54,448 bases of DNA, from NCBI GenBank assembly GCA_009377495.1, contig WHTZ01000042.1:1-54448 (forward strand). Direction: 5' to 3'. The position numbers and the translations under genes were made by a program. Shown piece after piece: positions 25,061 through 32,032 of this stretch (the stretch's first letter is position 1; every line of letters starts with the position of its first letter). Source of the stretch: Luteitalea sp. GTDB taxonomy: Bacteria; Acidobacteriota; Vicinamibacteria; Vicinamibacterales; Vicinamibacteraceae. The notes under the pieces are model-generated. The model was not told the DNA's origin. It ran no database searches and was given only the letters and a program-made list of their open reading frames with translations.

Positions 25061-25200
25061 GTCGTCACGAAATGCGCGCCGACCAGATCGCGACTCACCG
25101 CATTCTCCCGAATCCCGCGTCGTGCGATAGCATTGAGCGGCGCGCTCGAGGTTCGAGCTCGCTCGTCTTCGCGGCTCACTTACTCGAAGAGGAGGTCGAC

Positions 25201-25575
25201 ATGCTCGGCAACAAAGACGCAGTCGCAAACATCGCGGTGAAGAACCTGGACGTCGCCAAACGGTTCTATCAGGACACGCTTGGCCTTGCACCAGTTCATG
25301 TCCAGGACGAGGAACTGATCGTCTTCAAGAGCGGAAACTCAGCGCTCAATGTGTACCGGTCGGCATATGCTGGCACCAACAAAGCCACGGCGGTGACGTG
25401 GTCGGTGGATAGCGTGGAAGATACCGTCCGCGCCCTCGAGGCCAAGGGCGTCACCTTCGAGCACTACGACATGCCTGACACAAAGCTCGAGGGCGACGTG
25501 CATGTCAGTGGCGATATGCGCGTCGCCTGGTTCAAGGACCCCGACGGCAACATCCTCAATCTCATCAACCAGTAG
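25201..25575 (+). CDS. VOC-family (glyoxalase/bleomycin-resistance fold) protein
   Basis: A 124-residue single-module VOC protein: AVANIAVKNLDVAKRFYQDT, LGLAPVHVQDEELIVFKSGN, AVTWSVDSVEDTVRALEAKG and the C-terminal VAWFKDPDGNILNLI. The ATG at 25201 is preceded by GAGGAGG at a good distance; the open frame upstream reads through repeat DNA and is rejected. The family covers dioxygenases, isomerases and resistance proteins. The substrate is unknown. It lies directly before a D-aminoacylase gene on the same strand. Confidence 0.88.
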   Translation: MLGNKDAVANIAVKNLDVAKRFYQDTLGLAPVHVQDEELIVFKSGNSALNVYRSAYAGTNKATAVTWSVDSVEDTVRALEAKGVTFEHYDMPDTKLEGDVHVSGDMRVAWFKDPDGNILNLINQ

Positions 25576-25620
25576 CACAGCGATCGCCCCCGTCCTACGA
25601 CGACCGTATCGTTCACACAC

Positions 25621-27270
25621 ATGCGCTCCTTTCTCTTGACCCTCACGACGACGCTGGCCCTCGCAGGCTGCGGCCGGGAATCCTACGACCTGCTCATCGT
25701 CAATGGCATCGTGGTCGACGGCACCGGGGCCGAGGGCCGGCGGGAAGATGTGGGTATCCGCGATGGAAAGATTGTGGTGCTGGGCGATCTGAGCGGCGCC
25801 CAGAGCTCCCGGACCATCGACGCCACGGGGCTCGTGGTCGCGCCAGGCTTCGTGGACATGCACAACCACTCCGACACCACGCTGCTCGATGAGCCGACAT
25901 GCGAGAGCATGATCCGCCAGGGCGTCACGACAATGGTGCTCGGCGAAGGCGAGTCGCAGGGCCCCATCATCGACGGTCAGCGCCCCTGGACAACACTCGG
26001 CGGATACTTCGATCATGTCGAGCAAAAGGGAGTCGCCGCGAACATCTGCTCTTACGTCGGCCAGGGGCAAGCCTGGACCTACGTCAAAGGGTACGAGATG
26101 ACTCCGGCAACGCCGGCCGAAATCGAGGCGATGAAGAAGGAGATCGGAAGGGCCATGCGCCAGGGAGCGATGGGCCTGTCGACCTCGCTTCTCATGCCTC
26201 CCGCCAATCTGGTTACCAACGAGCAACTGGCGGAGCTCGCCCGCGTGGCGGCCGACCACGGTGGCATCTACTCGACGCACATACGCGACGAAGGCGAGGG
26301 GGTTCTCGACGCCGTCCAAGAAGCCATCAACGTGGGCAAGTGGGCGGGTATTCGAGTGGATATCATCCACATGAAGATCGCGCATCGTGAGCTCTGGGGC
26401 CGCGTCTCCGAGATCTTCACGATGATCGACCAGGCGCGCGCGGAAGGACACGACATTCGCGCCAACGTCTATCCGTACCGCGCGGGCAACAACAACTTGC
26501 GATCCATTGTCCCACCGTGGGCGCACGACGGTGGCAACGAGAAGATGCTCGAGCGCCTGCGGAACGCACGACTACGCGCCCGTATGCGTAAAGACATTCT
26601 CGAGGGTCTCCCGGGCTGGTACAACCACTACCTCGCCACCGGCGGCGGTTGGGAGGGCATGCAGCTCGTGGCTCTGTCCCGCGAGCGAAACAAGCCCTTC
26701 GTTGGCAAGCGCATGAGCGAGCTGATTGCGGCTCGCGGCGGCGATCCGGTCGATGTGCTCTTCGATGTGCTGCTGGAGGAGAACGGGAGCGTCTCCACGA
26801 TCTTCTTCCATCACGCCGAAGAGGACATGCAGGAGGTGATGAAGCAGCCCTATACCTCGATCGGCTCGGACGGGTCCGCTATTTCGCGCGACGGCCCCAG
26901 GGCTGGCACACACGTTCACCCTCGCTGGTACGGCACGTTTCCGCGAGTGCTCGGGCGCTACACCCGGGAATTGAAGCTGCTGACCCTGCCCGAAGCGATC
27001 CGGAAGATGACGAGCATGAACGCCGAGAAGATCAATCTGGTGGATCGCGGTGTCCTAAGAACCGGCAATTGGGCGGATGTCACGATCTTCGATCCCGATA
27101 CGGTGGCGGACAAGGCGACGTTCGACGATCCGCACCAGTATCCAGAGGGCGTTCCCTACGTCATCGTCAACGGCGTGCTCGTCCTCGATAACGGCAAGCA
27201 CACTGGCGCGCTGCCGGGTCAGGTCTTGAGGGGGTCGGGCTATCGGCGTGACCCGCAGCAGACCGATTGA
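25621..27270 (+). CDS. D-aminoacylase / N-acyl-D-amino-acid deacylase, lipoprotein
   Basis: A 549-residue amidohydrolase. The N-terminus has a lipobox (ALAGC, Cys17), suggesting export and lipid anchoring. The amidohydrolase fold starts at YDLLIVNGIVVDGTG, with metal-binding His81/His83 in GFVDMHNHSD, later STHIRDEG and IIHMKIAH, and the family C-terminal motif SDGSAISRDGP...HPRWYGTFPRVLGRY. It hydrolyses N-acyl-D-amino acids or related amides, possibly from peptidoglycan or D-peptide debris in the periplasm. It follows the VOC gene by 45 nt and may be cotranscribed. Confidence 0.93.
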   Translation: MRSFLLTLTTTLALAGCGRESYDLLIVNGIVVDGTGAEGRREDVGIRDGKIVVLGDLSGAQSSRTIDATGLVVAPGFVDMHNHSDTTLLDEPTCESMIRQGVTTMVLGEGESQGPIIDGQRPWTTLGGYFDHVEQKGVAANICSYVGQGQAWTYVKGYEMTPATPAEIEAMKKEIGRAMRQGAMGLSTSLLMPPANLVTNEQLAELARVAADHGGIYSTHIRDEGEGVLDAVQEAINVGKWAGIRVDIIHMKIAHRELWGRVSEIFTMIDQARAEGHDIRANVYPYRAGNNNLRSIVPPWAHDGGNEKMLERLRNARLRARMRKDILEGLPGWYNHYLATGGGWEGMQLVALSRERNKPFVGKRMSELIAARGGDPVDVLFDVLLEENGSVSTIFFHHAEEDMQEVMKQPYTSIGSDGSAISRDGPRAGTHVHPRWYGTFPRVLGRYTRELKLLTLPEAIRKMTSMNAEKINLVDRGVLRTGNWADVTIFDPDTVADKATFDDPHQYPEGVPYVIVNGVLVLDNGKHTGALPGQVLRGSGYRRDPQQTD

Positions 27271-27284
27271 CGTTCGTAGGTGGC

Positions 27285-27479
27285 TTCGATTGAGTTGTCA
27301 ACCCGCGCGGCCTGAAGGCCGCGCGACGAGGGGCCCGACCGCCTCCGCCAGGTCGGGTCCCGGTCGGGACCCGACAAGCCAGTGCTGGCTAGCGGCCCGC
27401 TTCTTGCGGGCCGCCGCGGCGAGTCCGCCGAAGCGCGAAGGCGGAAGGCCCCTCGCTACACATCCTGTCTCCACGCATG
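27285..27479. repeat. cluster of REP-like hairpins and dispersed repeats
   Basis: Three perfect hairpins follow one another: 27304-27325 (9-bp arms, TGAA loop), 27352-27375 (10-bp arms) and 27392-27414 (9-bp arms, TTCTT loop). Positions 27339-27382 repeat the window start in inverted orientation. Positions 27432-27478 repeat 24743-24792. The entry sequence TTCGATTGAGTTGT (27285-27298) also precedes the hairpins at 31920. Together this is a BIME-like mosaic of intergenic repeats. Confidence 0.8.
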
Positions 27480-27788
27480 CTACTGCGTCTCGACCGGCTT
27501 CTGAAGCAGAGTGGGACGCGGACGGATGTCGGCGACGATGACCCGGAATCGCGGCGCGTCGTGCAGGCTGACGAGCTCCTCCTGAAGGGGCAGGAAGGGA
27601 ATCCACCCTGACATCGCGTGCAGCTTTTCCAGCCAGAAGAGCGCGCGGTCTCGTTCGCCGAGTCCCATCGCAATCAACGCGAAGACGAATGGCCCGACGT
27701 AGCGGTCCTGAGACACGCGATCCAGATCGCGACGGATCGTCCTGAGCTCGGTGGAATCGGACCGCGCGGGTGTGGTGCCGGGGATCAC
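27480..27788 (-). pseudogene. C-terminal fragment of a TPR-containing kinase-type protein, copy 2
   Basis: About 100 codons read DRYVGPFVFALIAMGLGERD, RALFWLEKLHAMSGW, SLHDAPRFRVIVADIRP and stop at 27480. This matches the C-terminal TPR end common to acidobacterial Ser/Thr kinases and TolB/TPR regulators (GLGExDxAxxWLE; DPRF). No kinase domain or start precedes it; upstream lies the toxin-antitoxin pair. The last codons are shared with the remnant at 24993-25060. Confidence 0.6.
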
Positions 27789-27870
27789 AGAAGCTCACCT
27801 CGCGTTCGCTGAACGCACCTCCCGCGCGCCCGGCTGTGTCGGGGTCCAGAGGGCAACCCTGCTGGGACAT

Positions 27871-28191
27871 TCACCTCGGTAACTTCTTACTACGTGACGA
27901 AAGGACGCCTGGACGTAGTAGCCGCTCCCCGCGAATGACGTACACGATATAGACGCGATTCTCGTCATGTCGGTAAAATATCCGGCAGGGTGCCTCGACG
28001 ATTTGCCTGTAGCGCCACCCCTTGAGCTCTTGCGGTTTCGAACCACTTTTGGGATGAGCTGCAAGCTGCTCGACGCGATCGAAGACTCTCCGGACGAGTC
28101 GTTGTGCAGCGTCCGGATTGTCCAATGCGATGTAGTCGGCAATGGCATCCAGATCACTCAACGCCGGCTCGGTCCAAATTACTTCAGCCAT
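27871..28191 (-). CDS. RelE/ParE-family toxin
   Basis: A 106-residue protein with the RelE/ParE pattern: VIWTEPALSDLDAIADYIAL, AQRLVRRVFDRVEQLAAHPKSG, YRQIVEAPCRIFYRHDENRV and YIVYVIRGERLL. RelE relatives cut ribosome-bound mRNA and ParE relatives poison gyrase; the sequence is closest to the ParE/RelE mixed group. It overlaps the antitoxin gene by 13 nt and is second in the operon, the usual order. The long C-terminal tail after residue 95 is atypical. Confidence 0.9.
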   Translation of the reverse strand: MAEVIWTEPALSDLDAIADYIALDNPDAAQRLVRRVFDRVEQLAAHPKSGSKPQELKGWRYRQIVEAPCRIFYRHDENRVYIVYVIRGERLLRPGVLSSRSKKLPR

Positions 28192-28436
28192 CGAGCCATG
28201 CGCTTCTTGGCTTGAGCGTGAGTCACGGTGCGACCCTCTTCAATGGCTCTTTCACCACGAGCGATCCCCTCCAGAAGAGCCATCCGTCGTTGTAGCGTCT
28301 CGTAGGTTTCAACATCCACGAGGTAAGCGCTGGGCAGGCCATGCTGGGTGATCAAAATCGGCTGCTTGTCTCGTTCTAGCTCAGACAGGATCTCAGTGGC
28401 CTGACGCTTCAGAGTTGTCACGAGTTCGATGCGCAT
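28179..28436 (-). CDS. Phd/YefM-family antitoxin
   Basis: An 85-residue antitoxin. The N-terminal Phd/YefM DNA-binding fold includes IELVTTLKRQATEILSELER and the hallmark QPILITQHGLPSAYLVDVETYETLQ. The C-terminal toxin-neutralising tail ends GRTVTHAQAKKRMARWL. The ATG at 28436 abuts an operator palindrome, and the promoter predicts a leaderless transcript. The antitoxin, with toxin as corepressor, should repress its own operon. Confidence 0.93.
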   Translation of the reverse strand: MRIELVTTLKRQATEILSELERDKQPILITQHGLPSAYLVDVETYETLQRRMALLEGIARGERAIEEGRTVTHAQAKKRMARWLK

Positions 28437-28471
28437 AGAGTGATACTAAAGTATCGCTCTCTGGAGCGCAA
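28437..28471 (-). promoter_or_regulatory. toxin-antitoxin promoter and operator
   Basis: On the minus strand TTGCGC (complement of 28466-28471), 17 nt and TAGTAT (complement of 28443-28448) place the start of transcription at about the ATG at 28436. The inverted repeat 28437-28447 / 28450-28460 (11-bp arms, 2-bp spacer, one mismatch) covers the -10 box. Its core is GATACT-AA-AGTATC. The geometry fits autorepression by a Phd-type dimer. Confidence 0.78.
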
Positions 28472-28562
28472 GCCAACAAGACTTCAACGGCAGTCGGATA
28501 GGGTCCGTGCGGAGCTCGCGACATTCCGGCGGCGTTCTGCGCTAGACTCGAAGACGGTGCCG

Positions 28563-29231
28563 ATGAGGTGGTGTTCGATGCGTCGTTGCTGGCTGATATC
28601 CTTCGCGTTGCTTGTCGTGGCGAGTGTCGCGTGCGACGCGATCTACTACGGCACGATGCGCAAGTTCGGGGTCGAGAAGCGGGACATCCTCGTCAAGCGG
28701 GTCCGCGCGGCCCGCGGGGCACAAGAAGAGGCGAAGGAGGAGTTCCGCTCGGCCCTCGACAAGTTTCGGAGTGTTCTCGAGGTGGAGGGCGGAACGCTCG
28801 AGGACAAGTACAACGCGCTCAACAAAGAGCTGGAGCGCAGTGAATCGCGAGCTGAGGAAGTACATGATCGCATCAAGGCGGTCCGCGACGTGTCGTCGGA
28901 TCTGTTCCGCGAGTGGGAAAAAGAACTGCGGCAGTATTCCGACATCACGCTCCGGGCGCAAAGCGAGCAGGAGCTCCGCGAGACTAGGCGCCGCGCCGAT
29001 GCGCTCATCGCAGCGATGGCCCGCGCCGAGGAGCGCATCGATCCGGTGCTTCATCCGCTGCGCGACCGCGTGCTCTTCCTGAAGCACAATCTGAACGCGC
29101 AAGCCGTTGGTGCCCTGACGCGCGAGCTCACGACCGTGAGCCACAACGTCGATGCCCTCGTGACCGATCTGGAACGAGCCATCGCTGAAGCTGACATCTT
29201 CATCAAGGCGAGGGAGACGGAGTCGAGCTGA
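28563..29231 (+). CDS. DUF2959-family lipoprotein
   Basis: 222 residues from the ATG at 28563; the ATG at 28578 is also possible. A lipobox (ASVAC) ends the signal sequence, so the mature protein is probably lipid-anchored. The body matches DUF2959: AIYYGTMRKFGVEKRDILVK, RGAQEEAKEEFRSALDKF and long heptad-rich helices (YNALNKELERSESRAEEV) to the end. Members have unknown function and form extended coiled-coil structures in the periplasm. It is divergent from the toxin-antitoxin operon. Confidence 0.85.
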   Translation: MRWCSMRRCWLISFALLVVASVACDAIYYGTMRKFGVEKRDILVKRVRAARGAQEEAKEEFRSALDKFRSVLEVEGGTLEDKYNALNKELERSESRAEEVHDRIKAVRDVSSDLFREWEKELRQYSDITLRAQSEQELRETRRRADALIAAMARAEERIDPVLHPLRDRVLFLKHNLNAQAVGALTRELTTVSHNVDALVTDLERAIAEADIFIKARETESS

Positions 29232-29360
29232 GAGGGCTAGCAGTCGGGAACCCAGACCGTCACCACCGTGTCCGAAGAACCGGCCGCCACGTGAGGATCG
29301 AGCGCGTCAAACAGCCCGACAGCGCGTCGATTTCAGAGGACACGTCTAAAGAAGGAGGGA

Positions 29361-29871
29361 ATGGCCATCCCTGGTAGCGACTCGGTCAGCCTCCGCTCCG
29401 ACGGCGCCGCGGATGCATCCGTGCTGCCGGCGGATCATGGCGAGCTCCCGCGCTGGAACGTGGCCGACCTGCCTGCGCCGCCGCCCTTCGGTGTGCGCAA
29501 TGCGCTGCGGGTTATCGGCCCCGGCGCGATCATGGCCGCCACCTCGATCGGCGGGGCGAATGGCTCGTGGGACCTGCGGTAGCCGTCAAGTACTCGTCGG
29601 CGATTTTCCTGATCGCGACGATCGCGATCGTGCTCCAGGTGCTTTTCAATCTCGAAGCCATTCGCTACACCCTCTATACGGGAGAACCGATCTACGGCGG
29701 GATCATGCGCCTCAAGCCGGGGTGCAGATCTGGTTGGTGAACCGGCGCTTCCTTCCGCGAGCGCTGAGGCCGCCGCGATGGCGAGAAGTGGGCCTCCTCG
29801 CCTGTTCGGCGTTCTATGCAGTCTTCGCCTTCTTCGTCGTGCGCGACCTGCTGCGCTCGTTGATACCGTAG
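29361..29871 (+). pseudogene. Nramp-type divalent metal transporter, multiply disrupted
   Basis: A strong Shine-Dalgarno sequence (AAGGAGG) precedes an ATG and a normal Nramp start ending GPGAIMAATSIGG. One missing G in GGGG at about 29552-29555 shifts the frame, so the first frame stops at 29582. The following frame still reads EWLVGPAVAVKYSSAIFLIA, IVLQVLFNLEAIRYTLYTGE and PIYGGIMRLKPG. A large internal deletion then joins this, out of frame, to the C-terminal end VNRRFLPRALRPPRWREVG, FYAVFAFFVVRDLLRSLIP. Most transmembrane helices are gone, so the gene is dead. (VLQVLFNLE is the reading of GTGCTCCAGGTGCTTTTC.). Confidence 0.8.
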
Positions 29872-30113
29872 AACACCACCGGCGCAGAACCTGATAGCGC
29901 TCGAGAAAGAGCTCCTCGTGGCGAGGCGGGGCCGCCCAGGGCTGCAACATAAGCCTGTCTGAACTATATGACGCACGGGAAAGCGAACCCTGGAACGGCA
30001 GCCTTTATGCGTTATCGTCGGTTTTGGACGCCTCGGTTGGCAGGTTTTCGGAGATCGGCAACGGGATGGTCGATATCTTGGTATTATCCGCATTGCTGCT
30101 CTGGATGCACCGA
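29872..30113. other. intergenic region, nothing recognised
   Basis: No gene, RNA or clear repeat is seen in this 242-bp gap after the Nramp pseudogene. It may carry the promoter of the DinB-like gene (AT-richer stretch TCTTGGTATTATCC near 30076), but no confident -35/-10 pair can be placed. Confidence 0.4.
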
Positions 30114-30695
30114 ATGAAAGACTCCACATCGCTGGTTGAATCGATCCTGGCTGAGTACCTTCGCTACAAAGCGCTCGCTGAGGGTGCCATCGGCCAACTC
30201 GCTGATGCCGAGCTCTGCGCGTCGGGGCCGAACGGTGGGAACTCAATCGCCGTGATCTGCTGGCACGTCTCTGGTAACCTGCGCTCGCGTTTCACGGACT
30301 TCTTGACGAGCGATGGTGAGAAGCCGTGGCGCCAACGCGAAGAGGAGTTCGAACCTCGGACGGTCACCCGCGCGGAGCTCTTGTCGAAATGGGATCAAGG
30401 GTGGGACGTGCTCTTTCACGCCATGAAGAACCTGGACGAGGCGCAGCTCGGACAGGTCGTCACGATTCGAGGGCAACCCCTCCGAGTCCACGAAGCTCTT
30501 CATCGGTCACTCGCCCACGTCGCCTACCATGTGGGCCAGATTGTGTATCTCGCGCGGTCGGTTCGCGGTGACCAGTGGAGATTTCTCAGCATCCCACCCG
30601 GCGGTTCAGAGGCATACAATCAGAATCCGACCAGCGACCGACCAGCGGCGCATGGGGATGCGTTGGCGCGATCTGGTCGACGCGAACAAACGTGA
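30114..30695 (+). CDS. DinB-like / DUF1572 family protein
   Basis: A 193-residue protein from the ATG at 30114 (30105 is an alternative). The four-helix DinB-type bundle carries putative metal-ligand histidines in ICWHVSGNLRSRFTDFLTSD and HRSLAHVAYHVGQIVYLAR. The WxQREEEF and KWDQGWDVLFHAMKNL segments match DUF1572. Some relatives are metal-dependent thiol transferases; the activity here is unknown. The C-terminal tail after NQNP is low in family similarity. Confidence 0.82.
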   Translation: MKDSTSLVESILAEYLRYKALAEGAIGQLADAELCASGPNGGNSIAVICWHVSGNLRSRFTDFLTSDGEKPWRQREEEFEPRTVTRAELLSKWDQGWDVLFHAMKNLDEAQLGQVVTIRGQPLRVHEALHRSLAHVAYHVGQIVYLARSVRGDQWRFLSIPPGGSEAYNQNPTSDRPAAHGDALARSGRREQT

Positions 30696-30788
30696 GCCGT
30701 TGCGAGTGGGCCATCCCGCGGGGGCGCACCTGATCGGCTCCGGAAGTCGGAGCGCCTGCCAGGGCGCTGCAGTGGGAAGGGCACTCTC

Positions 30789-31538
30789 ATGTTGGGCTCA
30801 GCGACGGTCTACGCGGGACTGGTCATCACAGCGATCGGCGTCGGTCTGGCCGTCAAGCCGATCCGGTGGCTCCGCATCACGACCCGCACGCGCGGACTCG
30901 TCGTGGGCGCGGCGGGGGCCCTACTAGCCGGCGTCGGGCTGCACCTTCCGGCTGCGGAGTCTCGTGTCTCCAGGGTGGACACGCGACTCGACGAGCTCGC
31001 TCCCGCCTGGCAGTTCCGGGAGGTCCACAGCATCAGCATCGATGCCCCACCTGTGCGAGTCTTCGAGGCCATCAGGCGCGTCCGGGCGGACGAGATCTTC
31101 CTGTTTCGCACGCTCACATGGATTCGACGCGGTGGGCGGCAGCGACCAGAGAGCATTCTGAACGCGGGAGATCGCGAATCCTTGATCGACGTCGCGACGC
31201 GTACTGGGTTCGTGCGACTCGCTGACGAGGCTCCGCGCGAGCTCGTGGTCGGCACGGTGGTCATGGCGCCGCACGGTACGCGTGAGCCACCAACACCACA
31301 AACGTTCCGGGAGCCTCCACCGCCTGGCTTCGCTTTGGGGATGATGAACTTCGTCGTGACAGCGGATGGACCGGACGCCTCGTTCGTGTCGACCGAAACG
31401 CGCGTATTCGCCAACAGCTCTGGCGCGCGCCAGCGGTTTGCTGCCTACTGGCGCGTCATTTACCCTGGCAGCGCGATCATCCGACGCATGTGGCTGCGTG
31501 CGATCCAACGCCGCGCCACACGCGACCCGGCGGTCTAG
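30789..31538 (+). CDS. membrane protein with SRPBCC-like domain
   Basis: 249 residues. Two N-terminal TM helices (about 4-22 and 36-54) precede a soluble region with an SRPBCC/START-like pattern: REVHSISIDAPPVRVFEAIR, ELVVGTVVMAPHG, GFALGMMNFVVTADGPDA and SFVSTETRVFANSSGARQRF, then a terminal YWRVIYPGSAIIRRMWLRAI. It could bind a hydrophobic ligand. Exact function is unknown. The stop at 31536-31538 abuts the stop of the convergent VOC gene. Confidence 0.7.
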   Translation: MLGSATVYAGLVITAIGVGLAVKPIRWLRITTRTRGLVVGAAGALLAGVGLHLPAAESRVSRVDTRLDELAPAWQFREVHSISIDAPPVRVFEAIRRVRADEIFLFRTLTWIRRGGRQRPESILNAGDRESLIDVATRTGFVRLADEAPRELVVGTVVMAPHGTREPPTPQTFREPPPPGFALGMMNFVVTADGPDASFVSTETRVFANSSGARQRFAAYWRVIYPGSAIIRRMWLRAIQRRATRDPAV

Positions 31539-31901
31539 CTAGGCGCCGCGTGGCGGCTCGTGTAGGCCGAAGTAGGATCCCTGGTCATCGCGGCAGATCT
31601 TGAAGCGGCCAAACCGCGCCTGCGAGTCGGCGTCGCCATCCACATCTACCTCCTCGACGCCACCGCCGAGCTCACGGACGCGGCTTAACGCCACCTCCAT
31701 GTCGTCCACCCTGAAGAACACGTACGGTCTTCCCCCGGCATCACCCCCGTGCATGCCGCCCGGCATGTTGGGTGCCTGGATTACGAACCCGCTCTCGGTC
31801 GGCGCCGGCTCGAACCTCCAGCCAAATAGCCCCTCGTAGAACGCGCGGCCCCGCTGCGTGTCCTTGACGCCGATCTCGAAGAACGCCACCTCACCGGCCA
31901 T
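31539..31901 (-). CDS. VOC-family protein
   Basis: A 120-residue VOC module: VAFFEIGVKDTQRGRAFYEG, LFGWRFEPAPTESGFVIQ, YVFFRVDDMEVALSRVRELG and the C-terminal GRFKICRDDQGSYFGLHEP. This matches the glyoxalase-like subgroup annotated as lactoylglutathione-lyase-like or antibiotic-resistance-related. Metal ligands cannot be set with confidence. A GAGGAGGAGAGAG purine run is just upstream of the ATG. It is not closely similar to the VOC protein at 25201. Confidence 0.88.
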   Translation of the reverse strand: MAGEVAFFEIGVKDTQRGRAFYEGLFGWRFEPAPTESGFVIQAPNMPGGMHGGDAGGRPYVFFRVDDMEVALSRVRELGGGVEEVDVDGDADSQARFGRFKICRDDQGSYFGLHEPPRGA

Positions 31902-31919
31902 CTCTCTCCTCCTCCTGGG

Positions 31920-31996
31920 TTCGATTGAGTTGTGACCTTCTTGTAGGGCGGCCCTTTAGGGCCGCCGTGATCGGCGGGGCTAAAGCCCCGCCCTAC
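31920..31996. repeat. REP-like double hairpin
   Basis: After the shared word TTCGATTGAGTTGT (31920-31933) come GCGGCCC-TTTA-GGGCCGC (31948-31965) and GGCGGGGCT-AA-AGCCCCGCC (31973-31992). The outer parts GTAGGGCG (31943-31950) and CGCCCTAC (31989-31996) can also pair, giving a competing three-way structure. It fills the gap between two minus-strand genes. Confidence 0.75.
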
Positions 31997-32032
31997 CGCC
32001 CATGCCACTGACCAGACAAGTGAAGTGCGGGA

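Larger units (their letters stand above)
24722..25200. other. intergenic repeat region with nested insertion
   Basis: It holds no complete gene. Positions 24743-24792 match 27432-27478, and 24993-25054 match 27478-27540. Between them about 200 bp, including the 170-bp triple-hairpin element (24819-24988), have no counterpart in the second copy. The right part reads on the minus strand as the last codons of a lost gene. A strong Shine-Dalgarno sequence (GAGGAGG) for the VOC gene closes the region. Confidence 0.75.

Noticed and set aside
24886..25200. N-terminal extension of the VOC ORF (starting MRGRRRRPRLRQ)
   Set aside because: It translates the 170-bp element; the VOC fold and Shine-Dalgarno sequence begin at 25201. 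The same peptide appears before SnoaL-RraA for the same reason.
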